Shown here piece by piece: positions 45,457 through 53,899 of a stretch of 64,000 bases of DNA. A model generated the notes under the pieces. That model was not told the origin of the DNA. It saw only the letters and a list, made by a program, of their open reading frames with translations, and did not search any database. Source of the DNA: Acidobacteriota bacterium (GTDB lineage: Bacteria > Acidobacteriota > Blastocatellia > Chloracidobacteriales > Chloracidobacteriaceae). Numbering within the stretch: position 1 is the stretch's first letter; every line of letters begins with the position of its first letter. The stretch is from NCBI GenBank assembly GCA_016208495.1, contig JACQXX010000043.1, positions 1-64,000 on the forward strand, in the 5' to 3' direction. The position numbers and the translations under genes were made by a program.

Positions 45457-45724
45457 CTGCTTTTTGGGGATGAATGTCGGAATTCAAGATGGTTTTTTGA
45501 CGGTATCTGGGTGAATAGACGTTGCTGGTTGAAATTTCTTCCCTGCTTGAGTCGCTTTTTTTCTTTTTTTCTTTTCATTGATTGGTTTTTGTTTAACAAA
45601 ACAGGTTGAATATTCTTTGTAAACAGAAAATTTTTTCAAAGCCAAAAACGACTCTATTCGAAGTTTTCTATGCGTTCTTATCACATTCTGTGTCAGGTCA
45701 AGTTAGGGCTGGAAAATAAAAGAC

Positions 45725-45764
45725 TTTTCACCCCTGCTTACATAAGCGGAGGCAGGGGTGAAAA
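45725..45764. repeat. Perfect 13-bp hairpin
   Basis: TTTTCACCCCTGC (45725-45737) and GCAGGGGTGAAAA (45752-45764) form a perfect stem with a 14-base loop. It lies in the 840-bp gap between the ECF factor start and the partition module and may be a bidirectional terminator or a REP-like element. Confidence 0.65.
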
Positions 45765-45866
45765 CAAGCCAACCCACTACATTGGCGCGGGTAAGGTTGA
45801 CTCACCGACTCTCCTGATTTATCTCGAACACAAAGTTCAGTAGAAGTGCGAATAATCCCACTCAAG

Positions 45867-45983
45867 AGAGAAAAATACTTTAATTTTCCGTGAGAAAATA
45901 ACAGGAATTAAGTCGTCTTTTCGGGATTTTCTATAAAATTATTTCAAGCTACTATTTCCCGAAATTTAAAGTATTTTTCCTGG
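45867..45983. other. AT-rich inverted repeat beside the partition module; possible origin or centromere part
   Basis: GAGAAAAATACTTTAATTTT (about 45869-45888) is mirrored by AAATTTAAAGTATTTTTCC (45962-45980), enclosing 70 AT-rich bases with a smaller inverted pair TCGGGA/TCCCGA. Downstream, GCGTTTA occurs at 46104, 46114 and 46194 and GCGTTTTT at 46203. Such features accompany replication origins, but no DnaA box or initiator gene was recognised. Confidence 0.4.
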
Positions 45984-46299
45984 AGATTTTCAGTCCACAA
46001 TCCCGGCCCGGCCCTCGAAAACTTTTCAAGGTTGTTTGTGGAGGGAAAACGGGAGTGATTTGGTTTTTTGTCTTTTTCGGGGGTGTGACGTAATCGTGAA
46101 ATAGCGTTTAATGGCGTTTATTTGGCTTTCCTGAGGTTTTTTTTCAAAAAACGAGTAGTAAATCGTTCCTGGTTTTTAAAATCGCTCCACGGGCGTTTAA
46201 AGCGTTTTTACCTTGGCTCGGGATGCTGGCTTTGAGGTGATTTTACCGATCTGACCTTGCTTCATTGTTACTAACAAAAAGAAAAAAAAGGACTTAGGG

Positions 46300-47358
46300 T
46301 TATTTCTTCTTTTTTGGCGATTGTTTTTCCGGGGAGGATTCGTTGAGCTGCCACTTTTCGTCCCGGAGAGGCTTGATTCGCCGTTCCCAGGCGTCCAGGA
46401 CGTAACGGTGGTAATCATCGAGCGAAAGTGGCAGCCGGTTTTCCCGGTGATCCTCGATGAGGCTTTCCAGCTCAGGGACAAAGTAGGAAAAACTCTTGAT
46501 CGGGATGCGGGAGGTGTTTCCCCGGAGTTTGCGCTCAACCGTCAAGATCATCGCGATGTCGATCAACCTCGGATCTGTCCCGTTGAACCGCCTCCCCACG
46601 CGATCATCGCGCGGCGACCAGGGTTGTATAGCAAATCTCGCATGCGCGCGGATGATATTATCATCAATCATCAAAATATCATCATGGGGGGGTGCAGGGG
46701 GGGAGTTATACACGGGGTTCGAACGCTGTATAGCAGCTTGTTTTAACCGCTGTATAGCAGCCGACTCAATAAACACTGTGAATGTTTCACCGGATTGCTG
46801 GCATTCTGATTTTATAAGTTCAATTAGGTCAATATTTAGTCGGATTGCAACCAGTTTTGTCTTCTTGCCTTTGAGAGGGTTTTGAACTTCTGTATAGCTT
46901 TGGGTTTGAACGTCTGCTATACGAGGGTTTGAACCCTTGTATAGCGAGCTATACAGCGAGCTATACAGTTCTGAACTTGTATAGCTAGGGGTTTGACCTT
47001 CTGTATAGCCCTCACTTTGAATGCTGTGCTGTTCTTTATTTTCAATAGTTTGGGAGGCTAAATAGGGTTTTGTATAGCTAGGGGTTTGAACCTCTGTATA
47101 GCTAGGGGTTTGAACCCCCGTATAACCAGGGTTTGAAATGTCTGTATGACGTGTGTTTTGAGGCGGTGAAGGCTCTGATCCCCTGGCCTCAGGCATGATG
47201 GAAGGGGCTGGTGTCAAAGGCTCAGATTCGGCTTTTTCTTGATTTCGCAGCAGAAAATCATGAGGCATCCCAATCGGATTGATTTTTAACCCAAGCTTTT
47301 TCGCCGCCGGTTTGCGCAGGACATCTTCATTTGAATTTTTTGATTTAGGTTTTGTCAT
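46300..47358 (-). CDS. Ribbon-helix-helix-type protein with internal YT repeats, ParA partner
   Basis: A 352-residue protein encoded 7 bp downstream of a ParA gene. The N-terminal third contains repeats of eight residues around PSYTEVQT (~70-160), encoded by 24-bp DNA repeats. At ~165-205, TKLVAIRLNIDLIELIKSEC, then QQSGETFTVFIES, resembles a ribbon-helix-helix DNA-binding fold. The C-terminal ~110 residues (GRRFNGTDPRLIDIAMILTV, etc.) are unknown. By position it should be the centromere-binding partner of the ParA, as in type Ib partition systems; the DNA repeats inside its own gene could be the centromere. A replication-initiator role is an alternative. Confidence 0.6.
   Translation of the reverse strand: MTKPKSKNSNEDVLRKPAAKKLGLKINPIGMPHDFLLRNQEKAESEPLTPAPSIMPEARGSEPSPPQNTRHTDISNPGYTGVQTPSYTEVQTPSYTKPYLASQTIENKEQHSIQSEGYTEGQTPSYTSSELYSSLYSSLYKGSNPRIADVQTQSYTEVQNPLKGKKTKLVAIRLNIDLIELIKSECQQSGETFTVFIESAAIQRLKQAAIQRSNPVYNSPPAPPHDDILMIDDNIIRAHARFAIQPWSPRDDRVGRRFNGTDPRLIDIAMILTVERKLRGNTSRIPIKSFSYFVPELESLIEDHRENRLPLSLDDYHRYVLDAWERRIKPLRDEKWQLNESSPEKQSPKKKK
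46715..47150 (-). repeat. Iteron-like array inside the ribbon-helix-helix gene
   Basis: The octamer TGTATAGC occurs ten times exactly (starts 46727, 46751, 46891, 46938, 46978, 47002, 47071, 47095 on the plus strand; 46948 and 46960 inverted), plus variants at 46916, 47120 and 47143. Neighbours are often 24 bp apart within a larger unit TATAGCTAGGGGTTTGAACC. The inverted cluster at 46938-46967 forms palindromes. Confidence 0.85.
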
Positions 47359-47365
47359 GGCTCAC

Positions 47366-48181
47366 TTACCTCACCACCGAAATTTTTTGGCGAGTCATAT
47401 TCAGTCGGTCCAGAATCTCATCCGTTAAGGCCCAAAACAAATCTGCTGCCCGATGATCCTCGCTGTAGATAACGACGGGTAAATGTTGAGATGGTGCCTC
47501 GGCAATCTTGGCGTAGTCGTGAATATTGGTGTCAAAAACGTGTTTGACCAGCGGGAGTACATCCTCGATTGCCGCCCTGGACTCAGCCGATAAATTCCGC
47601 GTCGGTTTGTATAAATTGACGACCACCCCAAGGGTTTGTAATTCAGCATTCACATTGCTCCGGACCTGGTCAATGGTATGAGCCAGATCAGCCAGGCCCT
47701 GCAATCCCATAGCATCTGCCGCACAGGGAATCACCACAAAGTGGGCGGCATACAGAGCGGCAGACAGCAATTTGCCAAGCTGAGGAGGGCAATCAATCAA
47801 CACCAAATCATAACTGGAGGCATGCTCATAAAGCTGTTTCCGGAGGCGATGCATTAAATATTCAGGTTGCTGTTCAAAACGGGCCAGCCGGATATCACAG
47901 GGAATCAGATCGAGGTTTTTAATCGGTGACTCGACAATCGTATCCGCAATCGAAAGCGGTTCGCGCCGTTGGCCCTGTTGAATTTCAGGTTCAATCAGTA
48001 CGTGGGCCAGGGTGCCTTCAAACACATCCGTATTGACCCAGCTTTGGGTAAGATTTCCCTGTGGATCACAATCAATTGCCAGAACCTGATACCCACGTAA
48101 CGCAAAGCACGCTGATAACTCACGTGTAATAGTCGTTTTGCCAACCCCACCTTTCTGGTTGGCAACAGCGAGAATATGCAT
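47366..48181 (-). CDS. ParA-type partition ATPase (copy 1)
   Basis: A 271-residue ParA/Soj-type ATPase without the N-terminal helix-turn-helix extension. Deviant Walker A KGGVGKTT (signature Lys present), Walker A' IDCDPQGNLT, Walker B LVLIDCPPQ. It drives segregation of DNA through a partner that binds centromere sites, here probably the ribbon-helix-helix protein encoded 7 bp downstream. It belongs to the same group as the second ParA at 51350-52195, but the two are clearly diverged, so this is not a recent duplication. Confidence 0.9.
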   Translation of the reverse strand: MHILAVANQKGGVGKTTITRELSACFALRGYQVLAIDCDPQGNLTQSWVNTDVFEGTLAHVLIEPEIQQGQRREPLSIADTIVESPIKNLDLIPCDIRLARFEQQPEYLMHRLRKQLYEHASSYDLVLIDCPPQLGKLLSAALYAAHFVVIPCAADAMGLQGLADLAHTIDQVRSNVNAELQTLGVVVNLYKPTRNLSAESRAAIEDVLPLVKHVFDTNIHDYAKIAEAPSQHLPVVIYSEDHRAADLFWALTDEILDRLNMTRQKISVVR

Positions 48182-48542
48182 GACGAACCCCTTTCCAAAT
48201 CATTGAGAGTAAAACCAAATGGAACCGTTGAGTCCGCTAATAATAGGGTTGAACGGCTGATTTGCAAAGTGGAGTGAAAACCAAACAGATTTCGGTTTGG
48301 AAAATCCTGGCGGACAAAACCGAGGGCATCAGGTATCGGCGGCATTCAGACACTTTGTTTTCCAATAACCAAACTTCCAAATGGGAAAATGGGTGAATAA
48401 ACCGCAGAAAACAAAAAAGTGACTTCAATTTTGGCCAGAACGACCAGGTTTGGGAAAGAAAATTCCGATCAATGAAAATAAATTGGCCTGACTGGGATTT
48501 CAGGCCAACATCGGGGAGCACATAAACCGTAACCTCGAAATA
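48182..48542. other. Noncoding region upstream of the first ParA gene
   Basis: No gene. It should contain the promoter of the parA/ribbon-helix-helix pair. Imperfect inverted GGTTTGG/CCAAAC motifs occur at 48232-48410, but nothing regular enough to call parS. Confidence 0.4.
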
Positions 48543-48603
48543 TTCACGAAGGAACGCGAGCGGCCTCATCTAACTTTGGGGTTTTCCTTCGTGAATTTTT
48601 TTT
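48543..48603. terminator. Terminator-like hairpin after the TerD-domain gene
   Basis: TTCACGAAGGAA (48543-48554) pairs with TTCCTTCGTGAA (48584-48595); eight T follow on the plus strand, and the stop codon of the minus-strand TerD gene lies at the base of the T run. Probably bidirectional. Confidence 0.65.
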
Positions 48604-50269
48604 AAGGTTGTTTCCACCCGTTACCTCCTGGCGCTGGTGTTTCCTCGGAATCACTGGCTGGAACTGTGGGACTGGCGCTGGATGATTTTGATGAACCAGA
48701 GGCTGAATCAACCTTTCGGTCTAATTTTTCAAGAAATTCAATCACTTTTGGATAGCCACCGTACTCGGCTGTCCGATCCCCTTTTTTCCGTTTGATGTTC
48801 AGTGGTGGGTCTGAACCGGCAATTTCGTCTTCGATAGTGATCAACTTGTTTTTCAAATCAATCACGGTGACTGTCCAAATGTGAACTTTGGCATCAACTT
48901 TCCCGCCGTTGCCTTCCAGGTCATACTGGCCGATTACCTTCTCATCTTTTTTGACCAAAACCACGGTTCCGATTTCATCTTTGCTTTTCGCCTGCCAGTC
49001 AGCTTTGACCGAATAGTTCAGCGAATCACCAATTCCCAATTCCTTATCCACAACATAGATCTTCCCGGTTGTGTACCCTCGCCCGGAGGCGGAGTCCAGA
49101 CCTGTGAGGGCCGCCAGCTCTTTGGCATAGGCTTTGAGCTCGGTTTCCTGACGTTCGCGGGCAACTTGTTCAGCCGTGGGTTTATTAAAATTAGACACCA
49201 GCAAACCAATCCCAATCAATCCGCCAAACAAAACCACGACCAGCAAGGCGCCAATGGCCAGGATTTTGCCAAGTTTTGACCCTTGCTGGCGCGGTTGATT
49301 GATGGGTGGACCGTGAGGGGTGTAGGGATTGGGGTTGGGTGGTGGCGCACCCCAGGATTGGTTCTGGGGTGGAGGAGAATGGGGCACCTGTCCATATGGT
49401 GAATTGACCACGGGTGGTATACCAGCCGCCACGGTTGGAATCCCGGATCCAGCAGGTGGTTGACCGCCGGGGTTGTATGGTGGTGGTGGCGCCATCGGTG
49501 CCGCCACGGTTGGTGGCATTGGTGCTTGAGGGGCGCGAGGTGCGGCGGGCGGGGGGGGCATCACAGGTGGCAAGTTACTCTGTCCAAATGGGGTCGTGGC
49601 CTGGAGCGGGAGGTTTGGTGAAGTGTCAGGCCGGGCACTACTTATCGGCATGGTTTGATAGGCGGCTGGGGGCCGTGACGCCGGAGCCGGTTGAACCAGT
49701 GTCGGAATTTCAGGCGCTTGCCCTGGGCTGGGGGAACCACTCGCCGGCTGGTTTCCACCAAACTTCCGCAGGAGCGCACTTAATCCTTCACCAAATCCCT
49801 GACCGACCGCCGCAAATCGCCAATCATCTTTCAGATAAATTTCACCGATGATAATTGATTTTTCAGCCGAAAAATCGGCGCCACTCAATGGAAATTGGAT
49901 GGCTGGACCAGTGCTGGCAATAATTTGCAAGGCACCATAGGCAAGCTGGCTCATGACTGGAGCGCCATTGATGGTCGCCGTGAATACCAGCTTTTGCGAT
50001 TGTTTGGGTAAACTGCCGAGGTTGACCAGAAATCGGGCGGCGGGGCTCCCTGGACCGTCAAGCAACCGAACTGATCCGCAGGGGGACTGCATTTGGCGTG
50101 AATAAATTAAATACCGATCATCAATGATCCGTTGGGAGGCATCAACCACAAAACAACAATAATCAATTGGTGTTGGGCTGGAAAAACCAACCTGCAATAC
50201 AACTTCAAACGATAAACCACTGACGAGTTCAGATAATCGAGCCTTTTGTCCGCGAATAAAATTTTGCAT
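48602..50269 (-). CDS. TerD-domain membrane protein
   Basis: A 555-residue protein. Residues ~1-180 are a TerD/CABP domain (LSFEVVLQVGF, DYCCFVVDASQRIIDDRYLI, SGADFSAEKSIIIGEIYLKD, WRFAAVGQGF), a calcium-binding fold linked to tellurite/stress resistance and to membrane-associated signalling. A Pro-rich linker of ~140 residues follows, then one membrane helix (~340-362, LAIGALLVVVLFGGLIGIG) and an extracytoplasmic beta-type domain. It lies between the two partition gene pairs, all on the minus strand. A TerD protein in this place is unusual; a link to replicon maintenance or stress sensing is inference. Confidence 0.8.
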   Translation of the reverse strand: MQNFIRGQKARLSELVSGLSFEVVLQVGFSSPTPIDYCCFVVDASQRIIDDRYLIYSRQMQSPCGSVRLLDGPGSPAARFLVNLGSLPKQSQKLVFTATINGAPVMSQLAYGALQIIASTGPAIQFPLSGADFSAEKSIIIGEIYLKDDWRFAAVGQGFGEGLSALLRKFGGNQPASGSPSPGQAPEIPTLVQPAPASRPPAAYQTMPISSARPDTSPNLPLQATTPFGQSNLPPVMPPPPAAPRAPQAPMPPTVAAPMAPPPPYNPGGQPPAGSGIPTVAAGIPPVVNSPYGQVPHSPPPQNQSWGAPPPNPNPYTPHGPPINQPRQQGSKLGKILAIGALLVVVLFGGLIGIGLLVSNFNKPTAEQVARERQETELKAYAKELAALTGLDSASGRGYTTGKIYVVDKELGIGDSLNYSVKADWQAKSKDEIGTVVLVKKDEKVIGQYDLEGNGGKVDAKVHIWTVTVIDLKNKLITIEDEIAGSDPPLNIKRKKGDRTAEYGGYPKVIEFLEKLDRKVDSASGSSKSSSASPTVPASDSEETPAPGGNGWKQP

Positions 50270-50454
50270 ATCGTTTCCTTCCCGAATTGAGCGAATTGAA
50301 ATCCAGTAATCTCAGTCTGCCGGAAAAGGTTCCTGGTGACCCAGCACGGATCGAATTTTAAACAAGGAAATCACAGCATACACAGAATACACTGAAAATG
50401 AATCAAGTCGGTTGCGAAAAGGGTGATTTCCTCAGCAGAAGTTCGGAAGAAAAT

Positions 50455-51357
50455 TCAGGTTAAAACTGTCTGTTCCGATTCAGAGGCCAGGCGTTCTCGA
50501 AGTTGATCGGCAGCCAGTTGTAAACAGTGCCGCACGTCTTCATCCGACAAAACCGCCCGATGGGCATTGGATCGGACCTCAACCGTGCAGGAAAACTCCC
50601 GTTCCGGGAGGTATACCTTAAAGCGTTGAGCCGCGACGGATGAGGCTTGAGTTTTTAGCGGTTCGGATTGTGCCTTTGATCCCTGATCCTTAATCCGCAA
50701 AAGCCATCGTTTGGCCGCTGGAACCTGCTGGTTGGAAGCCAGTCGGGAGAGTTGAAGCATTCCATTGAGCGTCGCTTCCGGGTTTTGCCGGCACAGCGCC
50801 AGGACTGCTTCACTCAGTTCAGCAATCCGAAGCCAGTTGGCCAGGGTGGTGCGTTTTAAGCCAACCACCCCTGCCGCATCTTTTGTGGTTGGCAGATTTT
50901 TTGAAAGATCGGCCAAGGCCAGGGCTTTATCCACGACGTGCAGGTCCTCGCGTTGGATATTTTCAATCAGCGCCAGTAATTTCAGCTCGGGTTCATTCAC
51001 GGTTCGAACCATGAGCGGCACATGTTTGAGCCCAGCCTGGCGAGAAGCTGCCCACCGACGATGACCGGCAATCAAGGTATAACTCCCATCTTCATTTGGG
51101 GTTCCAACCAGAGGTTGTAACAAGCCGTGTGCCTGGATACTGGAACTGAGTTCATCAAGCCGGTCTGCTGACATTTCGCGTCGAGGTTGAAAGGGATTTG
51201 GGCGGATTTGATCCAGATCAACCCAAATGACCTGTGGATTTTCAAGGATCTGCTGGGGTGGTTCGACGGGCATTGAGCCTGGTGGTGAGTCCTGGCTCAT
51301 TTGGGAAAGTTGGGCCAGTCGTTCAGCCGAAACGCTCCAGCGCAATTTTTTAGCCAT
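50455..51357 (-). CDS. ParB-family partition protein
   Basis: About 300 residues from the ATG at 51357 (MAKKLRWSVS), preferred because GAGGTGG lies 4-10 bases upstream; it overlaps the ParA gene by 8 bp. The ParB N-terminal CTPase domain is visible (VDLDQIRPNPFQPRREMS, LLQPLVGTPN, LIAGHRRWAA, ENIQREDLHVVDKALAL) followed by the helix-turn-helix (TKDAAGVVGLKRTTLANWLR). It should bind parS sites and spread on DNA, working with ParA copy 2. I found no obvious TGTTTCACGTGAAACA-type parS nearby. Confidence 0.92.
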   Translation of the reverse strand: MAKKLRWSVSAERLAQLSQMSQDSPPGSMPVEPPQQILENPQVIWVDLDQIRPNPFQPRREMSADRLDELSSSIQAHGLLQPLVGTPNEDGSYTLIAGHRRWAASRQAGLKHVPLMVRTVNEPELKLLALIENIQREDLHVVDKALALADLSKNLPTTKDAAGVVGLKRTTLANWLRIAELSEAVLALCRQNPEATLNGMLQLSRLASNQQVPAAKRWLLRIKDQGSKAQSEPLKTQASSVAAQRFKVYLPEREFSCTVEVRSNAHRAVLSDEDVRHCLQLAADQLRERLASESEQTVLT

Positions 51358-52195
51358 TGACCACCTCACTCAACGGACTGGGCACTTTGATTTGGTCAAA
51401 GAGCCTATCCGCCACAGCACTCACATCCTGGTTGGCGGCACATCTGGCATCATAGGCTTTGAGCGGCATTCCTTGCGTGCCGGCTTCGGCCACGCTGACG
51501 TAATCGCGAATGGCCGGAAACAACGGGTATCCAAACGAAGCACAAATCCGGTCGCGAAGTTCTTCCAGATGATGACGGTGCAAAACCAGTCGCGGGTTAA
51601 ATATCGTGGGGACAACTCCCAAAACTTCAATCGTGGGCAGCCGCATATTGGTTCGTCGTTGTTGAACCTGCAAAATTTCGCGATGGACCTCGGCAAACGC
51701 AACCACAGCTTTTCCTTCAGGTTGAACCGGGATCAAAAGCGCATCCGCCGCCAGCAGCACCTGATGGGTGAGTTCAGCAATTTTGGGAGGGCAATCAATC
51801 AAAATCAGATCATATTTAGCTTTGAGGCGGTCAAAAACACCCAGCAGGCGGGCCGGGTCGTGTTGTTGCGCCAGTACCCATTCATCATCAATCAAGGTAT
51901 GGTTGGCCAACCCGAGGTGGACTCCAAATTCTGACTGAATTCGGATCGGATCCCCTTTTGGTCCCCCACGCATGCAGATTGATGACCAGAAGAGATCCGT
52001 CACGGGCCGTTCGGCGGGTGTTTCGCCAAAGAAAACCCCCAGCGTTCCCTGTGGATCAGCATCCACCAGCAATACTCGTGACCCACGCCCGGCAAGTTCA
52101 AATCCCAGATCCCGAGTCAGGGTGGTTTTTCCGACACCTCCGGCTTGATTAAACACCGCTACTGTTTTGACACAATTGTTTTGTCCCTTTGTCAT
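51350..52195 (-). CDS. ParA-type partition ATPase (copy 2, with ParB)
   Basis: A 281-residue ParA with deviant Walker A QAGGVGKTTL, Walker A' VDADPQGTLGV and Walker B LILIDCPPK. The Lys of the first KGG is replaced by QAGG, but the signature Lys position cannot be fully judged by eye. The gene overlaps ParB by 8 bp and heads a run with ParB and the TerD-domain protein. Together with ParA copy 1 this makes two partition ATPases within 5 kb. Confidence 0.9.
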   Translation of the reverse strand: MTKGQNNCVKTVAVFNQAGGVGKTTLTRDLGFELAGRGSRVLLVDADPQGTLGVFFGETPAERPVTDLFWSSICMRGGPKGDPIRIQSEFGVHLGLANHTLIDDEWVLAQQHDPARLLGVFDRLKAKYDLILIDCPPKIAELTHQVLLAADALLIPVQPEGKAVVAFAEVHREILQVQQRRTNMRLPTIEVLGVVPTIFNPRLVLHRHHLEELRDRICASFGYPLFPAIRDYVSVAEAGTQGMPLKAYDARCAANQDVSAVADRLFDQIKVPSPLSEVVNG

Positions 52196-52306
52196 GGTAA
52201 AACCGAAACGTAATTGAAGTGGATTGATTTCTCAGTTGGACCGAGGGCTTGAAACTAAACCGAATTGCCCGAGAACTCAAGCCATCCGAATTGTGGAGGA
52301 TAAAGA

Positions 52307-52411
52307 ATGCCGGTTTATAGTCAGTAGTCAGTAGTCAGTAGTTCCCTAAGTTCATTTGATTGAATTACTTGATTGTTTCAGGATGCGAGGCATCCACTTC
52401 AAAATTGGATA
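52307..52411 (-). repeat. MITE-like ATACCA-type element, diverged copy
   Basis: ATGCCGGTTTATAGTCAGTA to CTTCAAAATTGGATA, 105 bp, aligns with the reverse complement of 59621-59724 with several differences at the ends. It is directly upstream of the parA/parB genes. Confidence 0.65.
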
Positions 52412-52436
52412 AAAAGATGAAAAAAAACAGGGAAAG

Positions 52437-52790
52437 TGAGACAAGATGACAGAGTGACAGGGAGACAGGGTGACAAGGAGACCGGGTGACAAGCTGACTG
52501 GGTGACAAGGTGACAAGGTGACAGGGTGACAAGGGGACCAGGTGACAAGGTGTCAGGGTGACAAGGTGACATCACTTCAGTTGAGACTTTTTAGTTTTTT
52601 GTGCAAATGGCTAGACTGGATTTTTTAGCTCGTTTTTAAGTTTAGATAAACTGTTTATATTCAATGCTTAATGACTAAAGAAAGAGCCAGTTACTTGGTT
52701 TTTCCAGGTTAAATTGACTGGTTACAGAAAAAATTGAACAGTCCTCATTTGTCACCTTGTCACTTTGTCACCCTATCTCCTTGTCATCAA
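52437..52790. repeat. Inverted pair of GTGACAR heptamer arrays
   Basis: About 18 units of GTGACAAG/GTGACAGG type at 52437-52573; inverted units (CACCTTGTCACTTTGTCACC) at 52749-52790. The enclosed 175 bp is AT-rich and has no gene. Confidence 0.85.
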
Positions 52791-52800
52791 CGAAGGTCTT

Positions 52801-53124
52801 TTACTGCGTGGCCACCGCGCCATGGTCATCACAGTGATCACCGTGGATGTGGTGAAGCCGCCCATTGACCAGAAAATCCATATGATCGCCATGCGGAACC
52901 TGCAGGTGTCCGCAGCCATCGTGGTGGCATTCGCATTCAGTTGGAGCGCAGCTATCGGGATTGGTTTCGCTGACGGCGAGGGTGTGTTCGTCTACGTGGT
53001 CACCGTGGGCGTGGTGGAGGTGGCCATCGTGCAGATAATCAACATGGTCTTCGTGTTGAACGCGTACGTGGCCGCAATTTTCGGTATGAACGTGGGTGTG
53101 ATCGTTGTGAACAGTACAGGACAT
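52801..53124 (-). CDS. His-rich metal-binding protein
   Basis: A 107-residue soluble protein with about 29 histidines and 6 cysteines. Two related halves are seen: GHVRVQHEDHVDYLHDGHLH, then HAHGDHVDEH, and GHLQVPHGDHMDFLVNGRLH, then HIHGDHCDDHG. It probably buffers or delivers zinc, cobalt or a similar metal. It follows the ArsR/SmtB-type repressor gene by 49 bp on the same strand and should be under its control. Confidence 0.75.
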   Translation of the reverse strand: MSCTVHNDHTHVHTENCGHVRVQHEDHVDYLHDGHLHHAHGDHVDEHTLAVSETNPDSCAPTECECHHDGCGHLQVPHGDHMDFLVNGRLHHIHGDHCDDHGAVATQ

Positions 53125-53173
53125 AGGAAATTCCTTTCTCTTTCGGGGTCGGTATTGAACGAGCGGAAGTCAA

Positions 53174-53533
53174 TCACCCGTGCTGGATGTGCTCCACTCC
53201 TTGTTTAAAAAGACTGCGAATGTGGTCATCAACCAGAACATAGAATGCATGCCGGCCATCTTTGCGAACCGTCACCAGTCGGAGCGTTCTGAGTAACCGC
53301 AACTGATGTGACACAGCGGATTGGGTCATTCCAAGCAACAGGCAAATTTCACCCACGCACATTTCCTTTTCAGCCAACAAACTGATGATTCGCACGCGGG
53401 TGGGGTCAGCCAGAGCTTTAAAGAGTTCGGCGACCTGGAAGGCCGTGGTGCCATCCAGCAAGTAAACGGTTGAGTCTTTTACCAGAGCGTCTCCGGCGTG
53501 TTCAGTCAGGCAGGAAGTGGAATGTTCGGGCAT
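53174..53533 (-). CDS. ArsR/SmtB-family metal-responsive repressor
   Basis: A 119-residue winged-helix repressor. The core LADPTRVRIISLL, CVGEICLLLGMTQSAVSHQL and VRKDGRHAFYVL is typical; Cys in EMCVGE is at the alpha-3 position, and the C-terminal helix DDHIRSLFKQGVEHIQHG has the Asp/His and His/His pairs of an alpha-5 zinc site. That combination resembles ZiaR-type zinc sensors. The palindrome at 53548-53567 just upstream is its likely operator. It probably controls itself, the His-rich protein and perhaps the divergent Czc pump. Confidence 0.92.
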   Translation of the reverse strand: MPEHSTSCLTEHAGDALVKDSTVYLLDGTTAFQVAELFKALADPTRVRIISLLAEKEMCVGEICLLLGMTQSAVSHQLRLLRTLRLVTVRKDGRHAFYVLVDDHIRSLFKQGVEHIQHG

Positions 53534-53547
53534 ATGAACCTTTCAAC

Positions 53548-53567
53548 ATATGAGCAAGTGTTCATAT
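53548..53567. promoter_or_regulatory. SmtB/ArsR-type operator
   Basis: ATATGAGCAAGTGTTCATAT is an inverted repeat of ATATGA with an 8-base centre, close to the known SmtB/ZiaR operator pattern, 15 bp before the repressor's start. A further half site CATATGAAC covers the start codon. Confidence 0.75.
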
Positions 53568-53692
53568 ATTAAGCAAGGATTTGGTTCTGTCAACCTTTAT
53601 TTTTTTGGTGCTTCCCTGATACACAATGGTTATTCCTGCTTCTACCGAATTTTGTGTTGGAGACACATCAGAGAGTCAGGGAGTCAGTACCA

Positions 53693-53755
53693 CCCGCGTC
53701 AGTGGGTGAGTCTGGTTGCTTTCAACTCCCACCCGCTCACGCAGGTGGTACTGAC
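53693..53755. repeat. 63-bp imperfect palindrome
   Basis: GTCAGTACCACCCGCGTC at the left mirrors GCAGGTGGTACTGAC at the right, with GGGTG/CACCC inside. REP-like hairpin, noncoding, between the repressor and the pump genes. Confidence 0.7.
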
Positions 53756-53899
53756 AAGTCTTTCAACGGCTTGACACCAGTTGAATGGCCCGATTGTTTG
53801 TTTGAAGACAAGCTAAAGCTTGAACTCTGGGCTCATTTTGCGTAAGGTTTGCCCATTACATAAGCAGTTGTGCATATTTCAGCCGATTGGACAAGGCCC

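Noticed and set aside
46300-47358. Classical iteron-type Rep initiator
   Set aside because: No winged-helix Rep domain seen; the ribbon-helix-helix-like segment and position after ParA favour a partition role.
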